Shown piece by piece: positions 25,079 to 33,131 of a DNA stretch of 33,131 nt. Position 1 is the first letter of the stretch; each line of letters begins with the position of its first letter. The position numbers and the translations under genes are program-made. The stretch is from Clostridia bacterium (GTDB taxonomy: Bacteria; Bacillota; Clostridia; Oscillospirales; CAG-272), in NCBI GenBank assembly GCA_017463065.1, contig JAFTPX010000018.1, forward strand, positions 1-33,131, given 5' to 3'. The notes beneath the pieces were generated by a model. The model saw only the letters and a program-made list of their open reading frames with translations. It searched no databases and was not told where the DNA came from.

Positions 25079-26755
25079 ATGCCAAAAAAACAAAAAAGTA
25101 AGCTTCGCGTCATTCCTCTGGGCGGATTGAATGAAATCGGTAAGAATCTGACCGTTCTGGAATACGCGGACGATATCATTATCATTGACTGCGGTCTTGG
25201 CTTTCCCGACGAGGATATGCTGGGCATCGATTTGGTTATTCCCGATATTTCCTATTTGGAAGCCAATCGGGACAAGATCCGCGGCATCGTACTGACCCAC
25301 GGTCATGAGGACCACATCGGTGCGATCCCCTACGTCCTGCGCCAGATCAATCCCCCCATTTACGGAACCAAGCTGACCTTGGGAATCATCAAAAACAAAT
25401 TAGAGGAGCACGTGCTTCCCTGCACCCCCGCGCTCCATTGTGTTCACGCGGGTCAAACGGTACGGCTGGGTGCCTTCTCGGTGGAGTTTATTCACGTAAA
25501 CCACTCCATTGCCGACGCCTGCTGTCTGTCCATCACCACCCCCGTGGGAACTGTGGTTCATTCGGGTGACTTCAAGCTGGACATTACCCCCATCGACGGC
25601 GATATGATGAACATTACCCGTCTGGGTGAGATTGGAAAAAAGGGTGTGCTTCTGCTGATGTGTGAATCCACCAACGCGGAGCGACCGGGCTTCACACCCT
25701 CCGAGAAAAAGGTGGGAAAATCGTTGGAATACATCTTTACCACCAATCCCGACAAGCGAATCGTCATCGCCACCTTTTCCTCCAACGTCCATCGGGTCCA
25801 GCAGATCATTAACGTCAGCGCCAAGCACGGAAGAAAGGTTGCCATCACGGGGCGCAGTATGCTGAACATTGTCGGCGCCGCCGTAGAGCTGGGATATATG
25901 ACCGTCCCCAACGGCGTGCTGATCGACATTAACGAAACCAAGCGCTTCAAGCCAGAGGAGATCACCCTCATTACCACGGGCAGTCAGGGCGAACCCATGT
26001 CCGCTCTGTACCGCATGGCGTTTTCCGATCACTCCCAGATCACGCTGGGACGGAACGATCTGGTGGTACTCTCCTCCAGTGCCATCCCCGGCAACGAGAA
26101 GCTGGTGGGCAGGATCATCAACGAGCTTTCCAAAAACGGAGTCAACGTTCTCCACGACGCCGTGGTAGAGGTACACGTTTCGGGACACGCCTGTCAGGAG
26201 GAGCTGAAGCTGCTTCAAGCGTTGATCAAGCCCAAATATTTCATGCCCGTTCACGGAGAATACCGTCACCTTGCCGCTAACCGCGAGCTGGCATTGGATA
26301 TGGGCATTGAGGATCGGAATATTTTCATTTCCGACATTGGAAAGGTACTGGAGCTCGACAAAAAGAGTGCCAAGTTTACAGGAACCGTTCCCTCGGGGAA
26401 TGTCCTCGTGGACGGCTACGGCGTAGGCGACGTGGGCAACATTGTGCTCCGCGACCGTCGCCATTTGGCACAGGACGGTCTGATCGTGGTGGTCGCCTCG
26501 GTAGACGTGGATGCCAGACTCCTTCTTTCGGGTCCCGACGTGGTTTCCCGCGGCTTCGTTTACGTCAGAGAATCCGAGGAGCTGATGGAGGAGGTTCGGG
26601 CGCTTGCTACCCAAGCCATCAACGACTGTCTGGATCGGGGCGGACGGGTGGATCGCATGGAGCTGAAAACCTGCGTCAAGGACACCCTCTCCAAATATCT
26701 TTACACCAAAACCAAGCGTAAGCCCATGGTACTCCCCGTAATCACCAACGTATAA
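25079..26755 (+). CDS. rnj: Ribonuclease J
   Basis: 558 aa, usual length. A metallo-beta-lactamase/beta-CASP nuclease with 5'-3' exonuclease and endonuclease activity in mRNA decay and rRNA maturation. The start is typical (LRVIPLGGLNEIGKNLTVLE), and the zinc motif THGHEDHIG has HGHEDH at 74-79. Further markers: VHSGDFKLD, the beta-CASP GSQGEPMSAL and SSSAIPGNE, VHVSGHA, and PVHGEYRHL, with a C-terminal domain at the end. It has its own promoter. No second copy is nearby, so J1/J2 distinction is not possible. Confidence 0.95.
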   Translation: MPKKQKSKLRVIPLGGLNEIGKNLTVLEYADDIIIIDCGLGFPDEDMLGIDLVIPDISYLEANRDKIRGIVLTHGHEDHIGAIPYVLRQINPPIYGTKLTLGIIKNKLEEHVLPCTPALHCVHAGQTVRLGAFSVEFIHVNHSIADACCLSITTPVGTVVHSGDFKLDITPIDGDMMNITRLGEIGKKGVLLLMCESTNAERPGFTPSEKKVGKSLEYIFTTNPDKRIVIATFSSNVHRVQQIINVSAKHGRKVAITGRSMLNIVGAAVELGYMTVPNGVLIDINETKRFKPEEITLITTGSQGEPMSALYRMAFSDHSQITLGRNDLVVLSSSAIPGNEKLVGRIINELSKNGVNVLHDAVVEVHVSGHACQEELKLLQALIKPKYFMPVHGEYRHLAANRELALDMGIEDRNIFISDIGKVLELDKKSAKFTGTVPSGNVLVDGYGVGDVGNIVLRDRRHLAQDGLIVVVASVDVDARLLLSGPDVVSRGFVYVRESEELMEEVRALATQAINDCLDRGGRVDRMELKTCVKDTLSKYLYTKTKRKPMVLPVITNV

Positions 26756-26934
26756 GGGTACGGGCACTCCACAAAATTCATAAAGCGTTCATATAATATT
26801 CAACCTTTTATCACGGGATACGATTATAATAAAGGGAAGAAAGCCCGCGCATTCCGCAAAAAGCAAACGGCGCCTTCTTCCCAAATCAAAACAAACGCAA
26901 AAACATCAAATAAAAAGCAAAGGTGGATCCTTCT

Positions 26935-28830
26935 ATGGGAAAATCAAACAGAATCAGAGCAAGCAGAGCAAGCGTGCAGGCAAGAGCCTTGGGCACTCCC
27001 AAGAAAAAGAAAGGCATGCCCAGCTGGCTGATGACACTGATCACGCTGGTGGTAACGGTAGCGATCCTTTTGTCGGTCGCTCTCAGTCTCCTTGCCGCTA
27101 ACGGTGTATTCAACCGCATCAGAACCTCCGTGTCCAGCGATAATTTCCGCGTGAACACGAACATGATGTCCTATTATTTCTACAACGAATACCAGTCCTT
27201 CACTTCCGACTACAGTTCTTATCTGAATTACGGATACTTTAGTCTGGATACCTCCGCTTCCCTGAAGGATCAGCCCTTCGGCGGCGCGAAAGGAACCGAC
27301 GCCACCTCCTCTTACATGGATGCCAATCTGGTGACCGATATCACCAACGAAGAGGATCTCCCCGAGACTTGGTTCGACTACTTTATGCATCGCACCGTAA
27401 AAACGGTTTCCAGCATGCTTCTGTACTGTGAGGAGGCTCACGCGAGAAATCTGGAGCTGGACGAGGACGAGCTTGCCACCATCGATGCCAACATCGACGC
27501 GCTGAGCGCGGCTGCCTCCGGCTACGGCTATACCCTCAATTCCTACATAGCCGCTATGTACGGTCCCGGTGTCAGCGCTTCCGACATTCGGAAAGCAATG
27601 GAATATTCCTCGCTGGCAACCAAGTGCATGAACGCGCTCTCCGAGGATCTGGAGGCTGCCATTACGGCTGACCGCGTGAATACCGCTTACAACGCGGACA
27701 AGAAGTCCTTCAACGTGGTTGACTATTCTGCCTATATCGTTACCGTAAACTACGAGGATATCGTCATCGAAATTCTGGGTGAGGATTACGAATCCATTCC
27801 CGACGACAAGAAGGAAACGATCCTGCGGGCATACCGCGACAAGATCACCCTCCATGAGGGACGGACGGACAAGCTGAAGGAAGTTACCTCCGCGGAAGAA
27901 TTTGAGAAACTGGTGCTGGAATACGCCGCCGAGGATGCCGTTGAGAACCTCTACGCCAACCAATCCATTGCCGATAACATCAAGCCCTCCGACGAGGATA
28001 TCACCGCCATTAAGACAGCGATGAAGGCTCAGCTTGTAGCCGATGCTGTTGCGGGCAAAACTACCACCGCCGATGCCGTCACCATCGAGGACGAGACGGC
28101 AGAGACGGTAACCGCCTATGAAAAGACTGTACAGACCGCTTACGCCAAGATTCTGAACACGATCAAGGGCTCCGCTTACAAGACGGTTCTTTCCACGAAG
28201 GAAGCCCTCTCTCAGACTAAAGTTCCCTACACCGTGGGCAGTGACGTTTCCGAGTGGGCATTTGACGAGGGCAGAAAGGTGGGCGACCTCACCGTAATCG
28301 TTTCGGGTGACGGCGAGGCAGAGGGCGGCGTTCCCGCTGATCTGGAGGAATACACCAGCACCACGATCTCCGTCTACATGCTGGATGCCGTTCAGTACGC
28401 GGATCCCACCAAATCCAAGAACATAGCGTACATTCTGTACGAGACAGAAGACGCCGCTCTGGCCGCCATCGCCGCTTTGCGGCAGAACGCAACCCTTACC
28501 TTTGATATCTTCGAGGACTACGCACACAACAACGAGAATGCGGGTCACGCAGAGCTTGAGGATTACGTAAAGGGCAATCTGGGCAGCGCAAGCTTTGACA
28601 CCTGGCTCTTTGCGGACACGACTGTTGTCGGTACGCTGACCGCTACTCCCATCAAGCTGGATGAAAGCACCTATTGCGTGGCATTCTATCACGCGGACGG
28701 CGCGGAAAATTGGTACGTGAACGTAAAGACATCGATTCTGAACGACGATTACGAGGCTTACTACGACGCTATGGAGGGTAAGTACGCAATTACCGTAAAA
28801 GAAAAGGCACTCGACAAGATCGACGCATAA
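26935..28830 (+). CDS. Membrane-anchored PrsA/SurA-like foldase
   Basis: 631 aa. A basic N-terminus and one helix (about 29-55) with no lipobox put the rest outside the cell. Next comes an alpha-helical SurA/PrsA-like N-terminal region (about 75-240, with ARNLELDEDELATIDANIDA). Two segments look like parvulin prolyl-isomerase domains: a faint one near 259-330 and a clearer one near 490-600 (SKNIAYILYETEDAALAAIA ... GHAELEDYVKG ... FDTWLFADTTVVGTLT). Catalytic residues are not obvious in either, so it may be a chaperone without isomerase activity. The ATG at 26935 is preferred to a GTG 12 nt upstream because of AAAGGTGG. The family call is by pattern. TATAAT sequences at 26792 and 26825 are possible promoters. 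Confidence 0.65.
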   Translation: MGKSNRIRASRASVQARALGTPKKKKGMPSWLMTLITLVVTVAILLSVALSLLAANGVFNRIRTSVSSDNFRVNTNMMSYYFYNEYQSFTSDYSSYLNYGYFSLDTSASLKDQPFGGAKGTDATSSYMDANLVTDITNEEDLPETWFDYFMHRTVKTVSSMLLYCEEAHARNLELDEDELATIDANIDALSAAASGYGYTLNSYIAAMYGPGVSASDIRKAMEYSSLATKCMNALSEDLEAAITADRVNTAYNADKKSFNVVDYSAYIVTVNYEDIVIEILGEDYESIPDDKKETILRAYRDKITLHEGRTDKLKEVTSAEEFEKLVLEYAAEDAVENLYANQSIADNIKPSDEDITAIKTAMKAQLVADAVAGKTTTADAVTIEDETAETVTAYEKTVQTAYAKILNTIKGSAYKTVLSTKEALSQTKVPYTVGSDVSEWAFDEGRKVGDLTVIVSGDGEAEGGVPADLEEYTSTTISVYMLDAVQYADPTKSKNIAYILYETEDAALAAIAALRQNATLTFDIFEDYAHNNENAGHAELEDYVKGNLGSASFDTWLFADTTVVGTLTATPIKLDESTYCVAFYHADGAENWYVNVKTSILNDDYEAYYDAMEGKYAITVKEKALDKIDA

Positions 28831-28844
28831 ACTATGAGTAAAAC

Positions 28845-28869
28845 GGGGTGTTGCCAAACGCAACACCCC
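28845..28869 (+). promoter_or_regulatory. Hairpin between foldase and cysteine-rich gene
   Basis: GGGGTGTTGC (28845-28854), loop CAAAC, GCAACACCCC (28860-28869), 15 nt past the foldase stop codon. There is no T-tract, so an RNA-stabilising or processing structure is more likely than a full terminator; no separate promoter is seen for the next gene. Confidence 0.6.
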
Positions 28870-28901
28870 ATTCAAATCCAAAAAGAACGAAGGAAGAAAC
28901 T

Positions 28902-29540
28902 ATGGTACTGGAATCCAAACAAACTACCGTGGCGTACCGTTGCCCTCACTGCGGGGCGGGCGTCATGAGCGTGGTCGGACTGTTTCAACTGACTGCCGAT
29001 ATGCTGAAGCTAAAATGCTCCTGCGGCAAAAGCGAAATGACTGTCGTTTACGGAAAGGACGGAAAAATCCGCTTTACCGTTCCCTGTATTCTCTGTCCCA
29101 CGCCCCATAATTTTTCGGTCAGCTCCTCCCTCTTTTTCGGGAAGGATCTGTTCGTGCTTCCCTGCCCCTATTCCGACGTGAACATCGCCATGATGGGGGA
29201 TGCCAATCACGTCAAAGCAGAGCTCTCCCGTACCGAGCTGGAGCTCTTGGATCTTCTGGAGGAAAACGGAATCGACAGCTTTGACGCCTTTCGCGGCGAG
29301 CAAACCCTCTCCGACCCGCAGGTTACCGAGATCGTAACCTACGTGATCAAGGAGTTGGATGCCGAGGGGCGGATTCACTGCCACTGTCCTCACGGCGAGG
29401 AGGGCGACTACGACGCGGAGATCCGTCAAGACGGCGTGATGGTTTCCTGTAACCGTTGCGGCGCATCCAGACTCATTGCCACCGATTCGCTGATCAGCGC
29501 CCATGAATTTCTCAACGCAGACAGCTTAGAATTAGAATAG
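28902..29540 (+). CDS. Cysteine-rich zinc-ribbon protein, unknown function
   Basis: 212 aa. Several cysteine pairs: CPHC at 14-17, CSC at 39-41, CILC at 62-65, CHC at 160-162 and CNRC at 183-186, so two or three zinc-ribbon-like sites. Residues 45-85 look like a beta domain and 105-155 like a helical one. No membrane helix or signal peptide. GGAAGAA precedes the ATG at 28902; the longer frame starts inside the hairpin and was rejected. Co-oriented with the foldase gene, 71 nt after it. Family not recognised; a nucleic-acid or protein-binding role is possible only in general terms. Confidence 0.75.
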   Translation: MVLESKQTTVAYRCPHCGAGVMSVVGLFQLTADMLKLKCSCGKSEMTVVYGKDGKIRFTVPCILCPTPHNFSVSSSLFFGKDLFVLPCPYSDVNIAMMGDANHVKAELSRTELELLDLLEENGIDSFDAFRGEQTLSDPQVTEIVTYVIKELDAEGRIHCHCPHGEEGDYDAEIRQDGVMVSCNRCGASRLIATDSLISAHEFLNADSLELE

Positions 29541-29547
29541 AACGCAA

Positions 29548-29581
29548 TTTGGGACCCTTTCATTCGAGAAAGGGTCCCAAA
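29548..29581. terminator. Terminator between converging genes
   Basis: TTTGGGACCCTTTC (29548-29561) pairs with 29568-29581 around a 6-nt loop, 7 nt after the stop of the cysteine-rich gene and 27 nt from the rnhA stop. Confidence 0.75.
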
Positions 29582-29608
29582 CCGTATCTTCATCAATTTT
29601 CACGTCCC

Positions 29609-30049
29609 CTATCCCTCAAAGCTGTCAGCGAAGGTGGTGGCAAGGACGTCACAGCGCTCGTTATAGACGTGTCCGCGGTGTCCGTGAACCCAGACAAATC
29701 GAACGGTATGAATCTTCAGCTGGGCATCGATCCGCTCCCACAGCTCCACGTTCAGCACGGGCTTCTTGTCCGCCTTGACCCAACCGTTTTTCTTCCAAGA
29801 GGCAAGCCACCCCTTATTGATAGCATCGGTGAGATACTTGGAATCCGAGGTCAGAGTAATATCGCAGGGCTCCCGCAGAGCCTCCATTGCCGCGATTGCC
29901 GCCATCAGCTCCATCCGATTGTTGGTGGTCATGGGCTCGCCCCCCGACAGCTCCTTTTCCTTCGCTCCGTATACCAGAATCGCGCCCCAACCGCCCCGAC
30001 CGGGATTGCCGCGGCAGGCACCGTCGGTGTAAATATCCACGTGCTTCAT
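29609..30049 (-). CDS. rnhA: Ribonuclease HI
   Basis: 146 aa. Degrades RNA in RNA-DNA hybrids. The active-site residues are in place: Asp in [11 protein letters not shown], Glu in NNRMELMA, Asp in [11 protein letters not shown], and the later [14 protein letters not shown] with the last His/Asp. The [13 protein letters not shown] basic handle seen in E. coli RNase HI is present. Start at 30049 set by family alignment; GGAGG lies 13 nt upstream. Single gene with its own promoter. Confidence 0.94.
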   Translation of the reverse strand: MKHVDIYTDGACRGNPGRGGWGAILVYGAKEKELSGGEPMTTNNRMELMAAIAAMEALREPCDITLTSDSKYLTDAINKGWLASWKKNGWVKADKKPVLNVELWERIDAQLKIHTVRFVWVHGHRGHVYNERCDVLATTFADSFEG

Positions 30050-30086
30050 ATTCGTCTTTCGTCCTCCGCCTTTTTTGATCGATATT

Positions 30087-30115
30087 ATTGTACCATAAAT
30101 CGCGGCGAAAAGCAA
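30087..30115 (-). promoter_or_regulatory. Promoter of rnhA
   Basis: Minus strand TTGCTT (30110-30115), 17 bp, TACAAT (30087-30092) with TGG extension. Confidence 0.65.
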
Positions 30116-30231
30116 GAGATTTTTGCAAGGAAGGCGGCTTTCTTGATAGACGGACCGCACACTGAATTTTCCGCAAACTGACGGTCCGAGCAAGCAAACG
30201 ATCCCTGCAAAACGAACACGATCCTTATGGC

Positions 30232-30628
30232 AAACAGTAAAAAACAAATTGCCAGTGTTTTCTTTTGCCTACTTTATCTTTTGTGCAAACGTTAAGAAAC
30301 TATTTGCCAGTATTTTCTTTTGCCTACTTTATCTTTTGTGCAAACGTTAAAAAACTATTTGGCAGTGTTTTCTTTTGCCTGCTTTATCTTTTGTACAGAC
30401 ATTAAGAAACAGTTTGCCAGTATTTTCTTTTGCCTACTTTATCTTTTGTGCAAACGTTAAGAAACGATTTGCCAGTGTTTTCTTTTGCCTACTTTATCTT
30501 TTGTACAGACATTAAGAAACAGTTTGCCAGTGTTTTCTTTTGCCTACTTTATCTTTTGTGCAAACGTTAAGAAACTATTTGCCAGTGTTTTCTTTTGCCT
30601 ACTTTTCTTTTTTAAAAGAAAAGTAGGC
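30232..30628. repeat. 55-bp-period tandem array upstream of nrdD with capping hairpin
   Basis: GCCAG-type unit starts fall at 30251, 30306, 30361, 30416, 30471, 30526 and 30581, exactly 55 bp apart: six full units and a last partial one, with a broken copy before the first. Units differ by a few substitutions (for example GTGCAAACGTTAAG against GTACAGACATTAAG, partly alternating) but no indels. The array ends in a 15-bp perfect hairpin, GCCTACTTTTCTTTT (30597-30611) with 30614-30628. No open frame follows the units. Confidence 0.92.
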
Positions 30629-30699
30629 GCATCTCTCTTTGTTACATTTGAATAAAGCATGCTTCTTTGAATTGCTGAATTCTACAAAAAAACAAAAAA

Positions 30700-30747
30700 G
30701 CACAATATATTGTGTTTTTATTCTTGACACAACACAAAATATATGGT
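30700..30747 (+). promoter_or_regulatory. Two NrdR boxes in front of nrdD
   Basis: GCACAATATATTGTGT (30700-30715) differs by one base from the palindromic consensus ACACAATATATTGTGT. A second, weaker box ACACAAAATATATGGT is at 30732-30747. They are separated by 16 bp (32 bp centre to centre, three helical turns), the spacing known for NrdR repressor sites. The second box covers the promoter spacer and touches the -10. Confidence 0.85.
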
Positions 30748-30752
30748 ATGAT
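30724..30752 (+). promoter_or_regulatory. Sigma-A promoter of nrdD
   Basis: TTGACA (30724-30729), 17 bp, TATGAT (30747-30752) with TGG extension, overlapped by the second NrdR box. The ribosome binding site AGAAGGAG follows before the start codon. Confidence 0.82.
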
Positions 30753-30796
30753 TATACTGCTAAATTTTCCGATACCGTAAGAAGAAGGAGAAAAAA

Positions 30797-32923
30797 ATGA
30801 AGGTTATCAAAAGAGACGGATCAACCGTAGAGTTTGACCGAAGTAAGATCATAAAAGCCATTCAAAAGGCAAACGATGCCGTAGACGAGGAGCATCGGGT
30901 TAGCGACAAGGAAATCGAACAGATCGTATGCAACATCGAGCGCAAGAAGAGAGACCGATATCTGGTGGAGGATATTCAAGATATGGTCGAGCACGATCTG
31001 ATGATGCTCAAAAAATACACGCTGACCAAGGCGTATATCATTTACCGTTATGAGCGAGCGCTGGTTCGGCACGCCAATACTACCGACGAGTCGATTCTGT
31101 CGCTGATCAAAAATTCCAACAAGGACGTAATGGAGGAAAACTCCAATAAAAACGCCATCATGGCATCCACCCAGCGGGACCTGATTGCGGGAGAGGTCTC
31201 CAAGGACCTGACCCGACGGATTCTTCTGCCCGAGGAGATCTCCAAGGCGCACGACGAGGGCGCGATTCATTTCCACGATGCCGACTACTTTTTACAGCCC
31301 ATCTTCAACTGTTGTCTGATCAACATCGGAGATATGCTGGAGAACGGTACGGTCATGAACGGAAAGATGATCGAATCCCCCAAGTCCTTCCAAGTGGCGT
31401 GTACCATCCTGACCCAGATCATTGCCGCCGTGGCAAGCTCCCAGTACGGAGGACAGTCGGTGGACGTGGGACATCTGGGCAAATATCTCCGCCGCAGTCG
31501 GGACAAGTTCGTGTCTCAGCTGAAAAAGACCATGGGAGACGAGCTGGAGGAATCGGTCATTCTGAAGATTGCGGATGCTCGCCTGCGGGACGAGCTTCGC
31601 TCGGGTGTGCAGACCATTCAGTACCAGATCAATACCCTGATGACCACCAACGGACAGTCGCCATTTGTTACTCTGTTTATGCATATCCGCGAGGACGACG
31701 AGTATGTGGAAGAAAACGCCATGATCATCGAGGAGATCCTCAATCAGCGGTATCAGGGAATCAAGAACGAAAAGGGGGTCTACGTAACCCCCGCCTTCCC
31801 CAAGCTGATTTACGTGTTGGATGAATGTAACTGTCTCAAGGGCGGAAAATACGATTACATCACCCACCTCGCGGTCAAGTGCTCCTCTAAACGGCTGTAT
31901 CCCGACTATATTTCCGCCAAGAAGATGCGAGAAAATTACGAGGGGAACGTGTTCTCCCCCATGGGGTGCCGATCCTTCCTTTCTCCCTTCAAGGATGCGG
32001 ATGGAAGCTATAAGTTTGAAGGCAGATTCAATCAGGGCGTAGTCAGCCTGAACCTACCCCAGATCGGAATTCTGGCAAAGGGCGACGAGGATGCCTTCTG
32101 GAAGCTCTTTGACGAGCGGCTGGCACTTTGCAAACGGGCGCTTTTGTGCCGCCACGAGTCGCTGGAAGGAACCCTATCCGATACCAGCCCCGTCCATTGG
32201 CAGTACGGTGCCATCGCCCGTCTGGACAAGGGCGAAACCATCGACAAATATCTGCACGGCGGTTACTCCACCATTTCTCTTGGCTATATCGGCTTGTACG
32301 AGGTGACCAAGCTCATGACGGGGGTCAGCCATACCGATCCCAAGGGCTTGGAGTTCGCTCTTTGCGTAATGAAGCGGATGCGCCAGAAGTGCGAGGAATG
32401 GAAGAAGGAGACGGGGCTGGGCTTTGGCTTGTACGGCACGCCCGCCGAGTCGCTCTGCTACCGCTTCGCGCGGATCGACAAGCAACGCTTTGGTACGATC
32501 GAGGACGTAACCGACAAGGGCTACTATACCAATTCCTATCACGTGGACGTGCGGGAAAAGATCGATGCCTTCTCCAAATTCGACTTTGAGAGCCAGTTCC
32601 AGACCATTTCCTCGGGTGGCGCGATCTCTTACGTGGAGATCCCCAATATGCGTCACAATCTGGATGCGCTGGAGGATATCGTTCGCTTTATTTACGACCA
32701 TATTCAGTATGCCGAGTTCAATACCAAGAGCGACTATTGCCACGTCTGCGGCTTTGACGGTGAGATTATCGTCAACGATAACAATGAATGGGAATGCCCC
32801 GCTTGCCATAACAAGGATCAGAAGCGAATGAACGTGACTCGCCGTACCTGTGGCTATCTGGGCGAAAACTTTTGGAACGTGGGTAAGACCAAGGAGATCA
32901 AAGCCCGAGTCTTGCACCTGTAA
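30797..32923 (+). CDS. nrdD: Anaerobic ribonucleoside-triphosphate reductase, class III
   Basis: 708 aa. Makes deoxyribonucleotides under anoxia by a glycyl radical. The ATP-cone regulatory domain is at about 1-92 (MKVIKRDGSTVEFDRSKIIK). The catalytic barrel follows, with the substrate-site cysteines expected in ILTQIIAAVASSQYGGQS and MGCRSFLSPF contexts. At the C-terminus, CHVCG and CPAC give the four zinc cysteines, and the radical loop RTCGYLG is at about 683-689. No frameshift or truncation. The activase gene nrdG, which often follows directly, is not seen in the 208 nt left; a repeat array starts there instead. NrdR boxes indicate repression when dATP is plentiful. Confidence 0.96.
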   Translation: MKVIKRDGSTVEFDRSKIIKAIQKANDAVDEEHRVSDKEIEQIVCNIERKKRDRYLVEDIQDMVEHDLMMLKKYTLTKAYIIYRYERALVRHANTTDESILSLIKNSNKDVMEENSNKNAIMASTQRDLIAGEVSKDLTRRILLPEEISKAHDEGAIHFHDADYFLQPIFNCCLINIGDMLENGTVMNGKMIESPKSFQVACTILTQIIAAVASSQYGGQSVDVGHLGKYLRRSRDKFVSQLKKTMGDELEESVILKIADARLRDELRSGVQTIQYQINTLMTTNGQSPFVTLFMHIREDDEYVEENAMIIEEILNQRYQGIKNEKGVYVTPAFPKLIYVLDECNCLKGGKYDYITHLAVKCSSKRLYPDYISAKKMRENYEGNVFSPMGCRSFLSPFKDADGSYKFEGRFNQGVVSLNLPQIGILAKGDEDAFWKLFDERLALCKRALLCRHESLEGTLSDTSPVHWQYGAIARLDKGETIDKYLHGGYSTISLGYIGLYEVTKLMTGVSHTDPKGLEFALCVMKRMRQKCEEWKKETGLGFGLYGTPAESLCYRFARIDKQRFGTIEDVTDKGYYTNSYHVDVREKIDAFSKFDFESQFQTISSGGAISYVEIPNMRHNLDALEDIVRFIYDHIQYAEFNTKSDYCHVCGFDGEIIVNDNNEWECPACHNKDQKRMNVTRRTCGYLGENFWNVGKTKEIKARVLHL

Positions 32924-32936
32924 GGCGACAGGATGC

Positions 32937-33131
32937 GCTTACTTTTCTTTTAAAAAAGAAAAGTAAGCAAAAGAAAATATGCGCAGGGTTGTTTTTTAAT
33001 GTTTGCAAAAAACAAAGCAAGCAAAAGAAAATATGCGCAGGGTTGTTTTTTAATGTTTGCAAAAAAACAAAGCAAGCAAAAGAAAATATGCGCAGGGTTG
33101 TTTTTAATGTTTGCAAAAAAACAAAGCAAGC
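32937..33131. repeat. 54-55-bp-period tandem array downstream of nrdD with capping hairpin
   Basis: It opens with the hairpin GCTTACTTTTCTTTT (32937-32951) paired with 32954-32968, almost the same as that of the upstream array. Units beginning GCAAAAGAAAATATGCGCAG start at 32967, 33021 and 33076, and a fourth would start at 33130, where the window ends. The unit resembles the reverse complement of the upstream one: both share GCAAAAGAAAA and TTAA[C/T]GTTTGC in the same order. Confidence 0.9.

Noticed and set aside
26944..28881. 645-codon frame opposite the foldase gene
   Set aside because: Antisense shadow; its upstream end runs through the 28845 hairpin and it has no family similarity.
30232..30628. 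CRISPR array upstream of nrdD
   Set aside because: The whole 55-bp unit repeats, without unique spacers between constant repeats, and no cas genes are present.
32924..33131. nrdG directly after nrdD
   Set aside because: The remaining 208 nt are the hairpin and repeat array; no activase-like frame was seen.

Overview
The window is a chromosomal segment of an anaerobic, spore-forming member of the Bacillota, most likely class Clostridia. The evidence is the rpmH-rnpA-yidD-yidC-jag and rpmG-secE-nusG-rplK-rplA gene orders, ribonucleases J and M5, an AbrB-type regulator with a zinc-ribbon tail, an oxygen-sensitive class III ribonucleotide reductase, and the sporulation genes spoIIE and spoVM. 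Finer taxonomy cannot be read from the sequence. No rRNA, tRNA, CRISPR array or complete insertion sequence was seen. Nearly all of it is core genome; the unusual material is in the intergenic repeats, very short genes and regulatory sites.

Layout. 1-380: hairpin-rich non-coding DNA ending in the terminator of the leftward operon. 379-3374: leftward rpmH, rnpA, yidD, yidC, jag (RNase P protein, L34 and membrane-protein insertion). 3429-5583: rightward holA (clamp-loader delta) and a PlsC-like acyltransferase. 5651-8084: rightward rpmG, secE, nusG, rplK, rplA from one strong promoter, ending at a terminator with no rplJ/rplL/rpoB behind it. 8121-8414: a stand-alone helix-turn-helix ORF set among hairpins. 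8502-9765: leftward D-amino-acid transaminase, spoVM (25 codons) and a 51-codon membrane protein. 9911-11086: rightward degenerate asparagine-synthetase-like protein. 11141-13186: leftward leucine-rich-repeat lipoprotein with a small RHH-like protein, and RNase M5. 13225-13397: composite inverted repeat. 13406-15840: leftward uppP, a U32-family protein and a small frameshifted gene. 16047-20715: leftward spoIIE with a DHHW-family gene, and a split TSUP transporter pair. 20769-23659: rightward ftsK/spoIIIE. 24001-24417: leftward abrB/spoVT-like regulator. 24622-29540: rightward small membrane protein, RNase J, a membrane-anchored foldase-like protein and a cysteine-rich protein. 29609-30115: leftward rnhA. 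30232-33131: rightward nrdD between two 55-bp-period repeat arrays in opposite orientation.

Functional themes. Envelope: YidC/YidD/SecE insert proteins, UppP recycles the lipid carrier, PlsC makes phospholipid, the transaminase can supply D-amino acids and the foldase acts outside the membrane. Sporulation: spoIIE has a candidate Spo0A-type promoter with a 21-bp spacer, spoVM is a 25-residue gene easily missed by annotation, and the divergent spoVM and asparagine-synthetase-like units both carry sigma-E-like -10 sequences. DNA and RNA metabolism: HolA, FtsK, RNase P, M5, J and H, and NrdD, the last with two near-consensus NrdR boxes placed 32 bp centre to centre over its promoter.

The strongest unexplained structure is the pair of inverted 55-bp-period arrays around nrdD, each capped on its nrdD-facing side by a nearly identical 15-bp-stem hairpin, with a related hairpin near the left end of the window.
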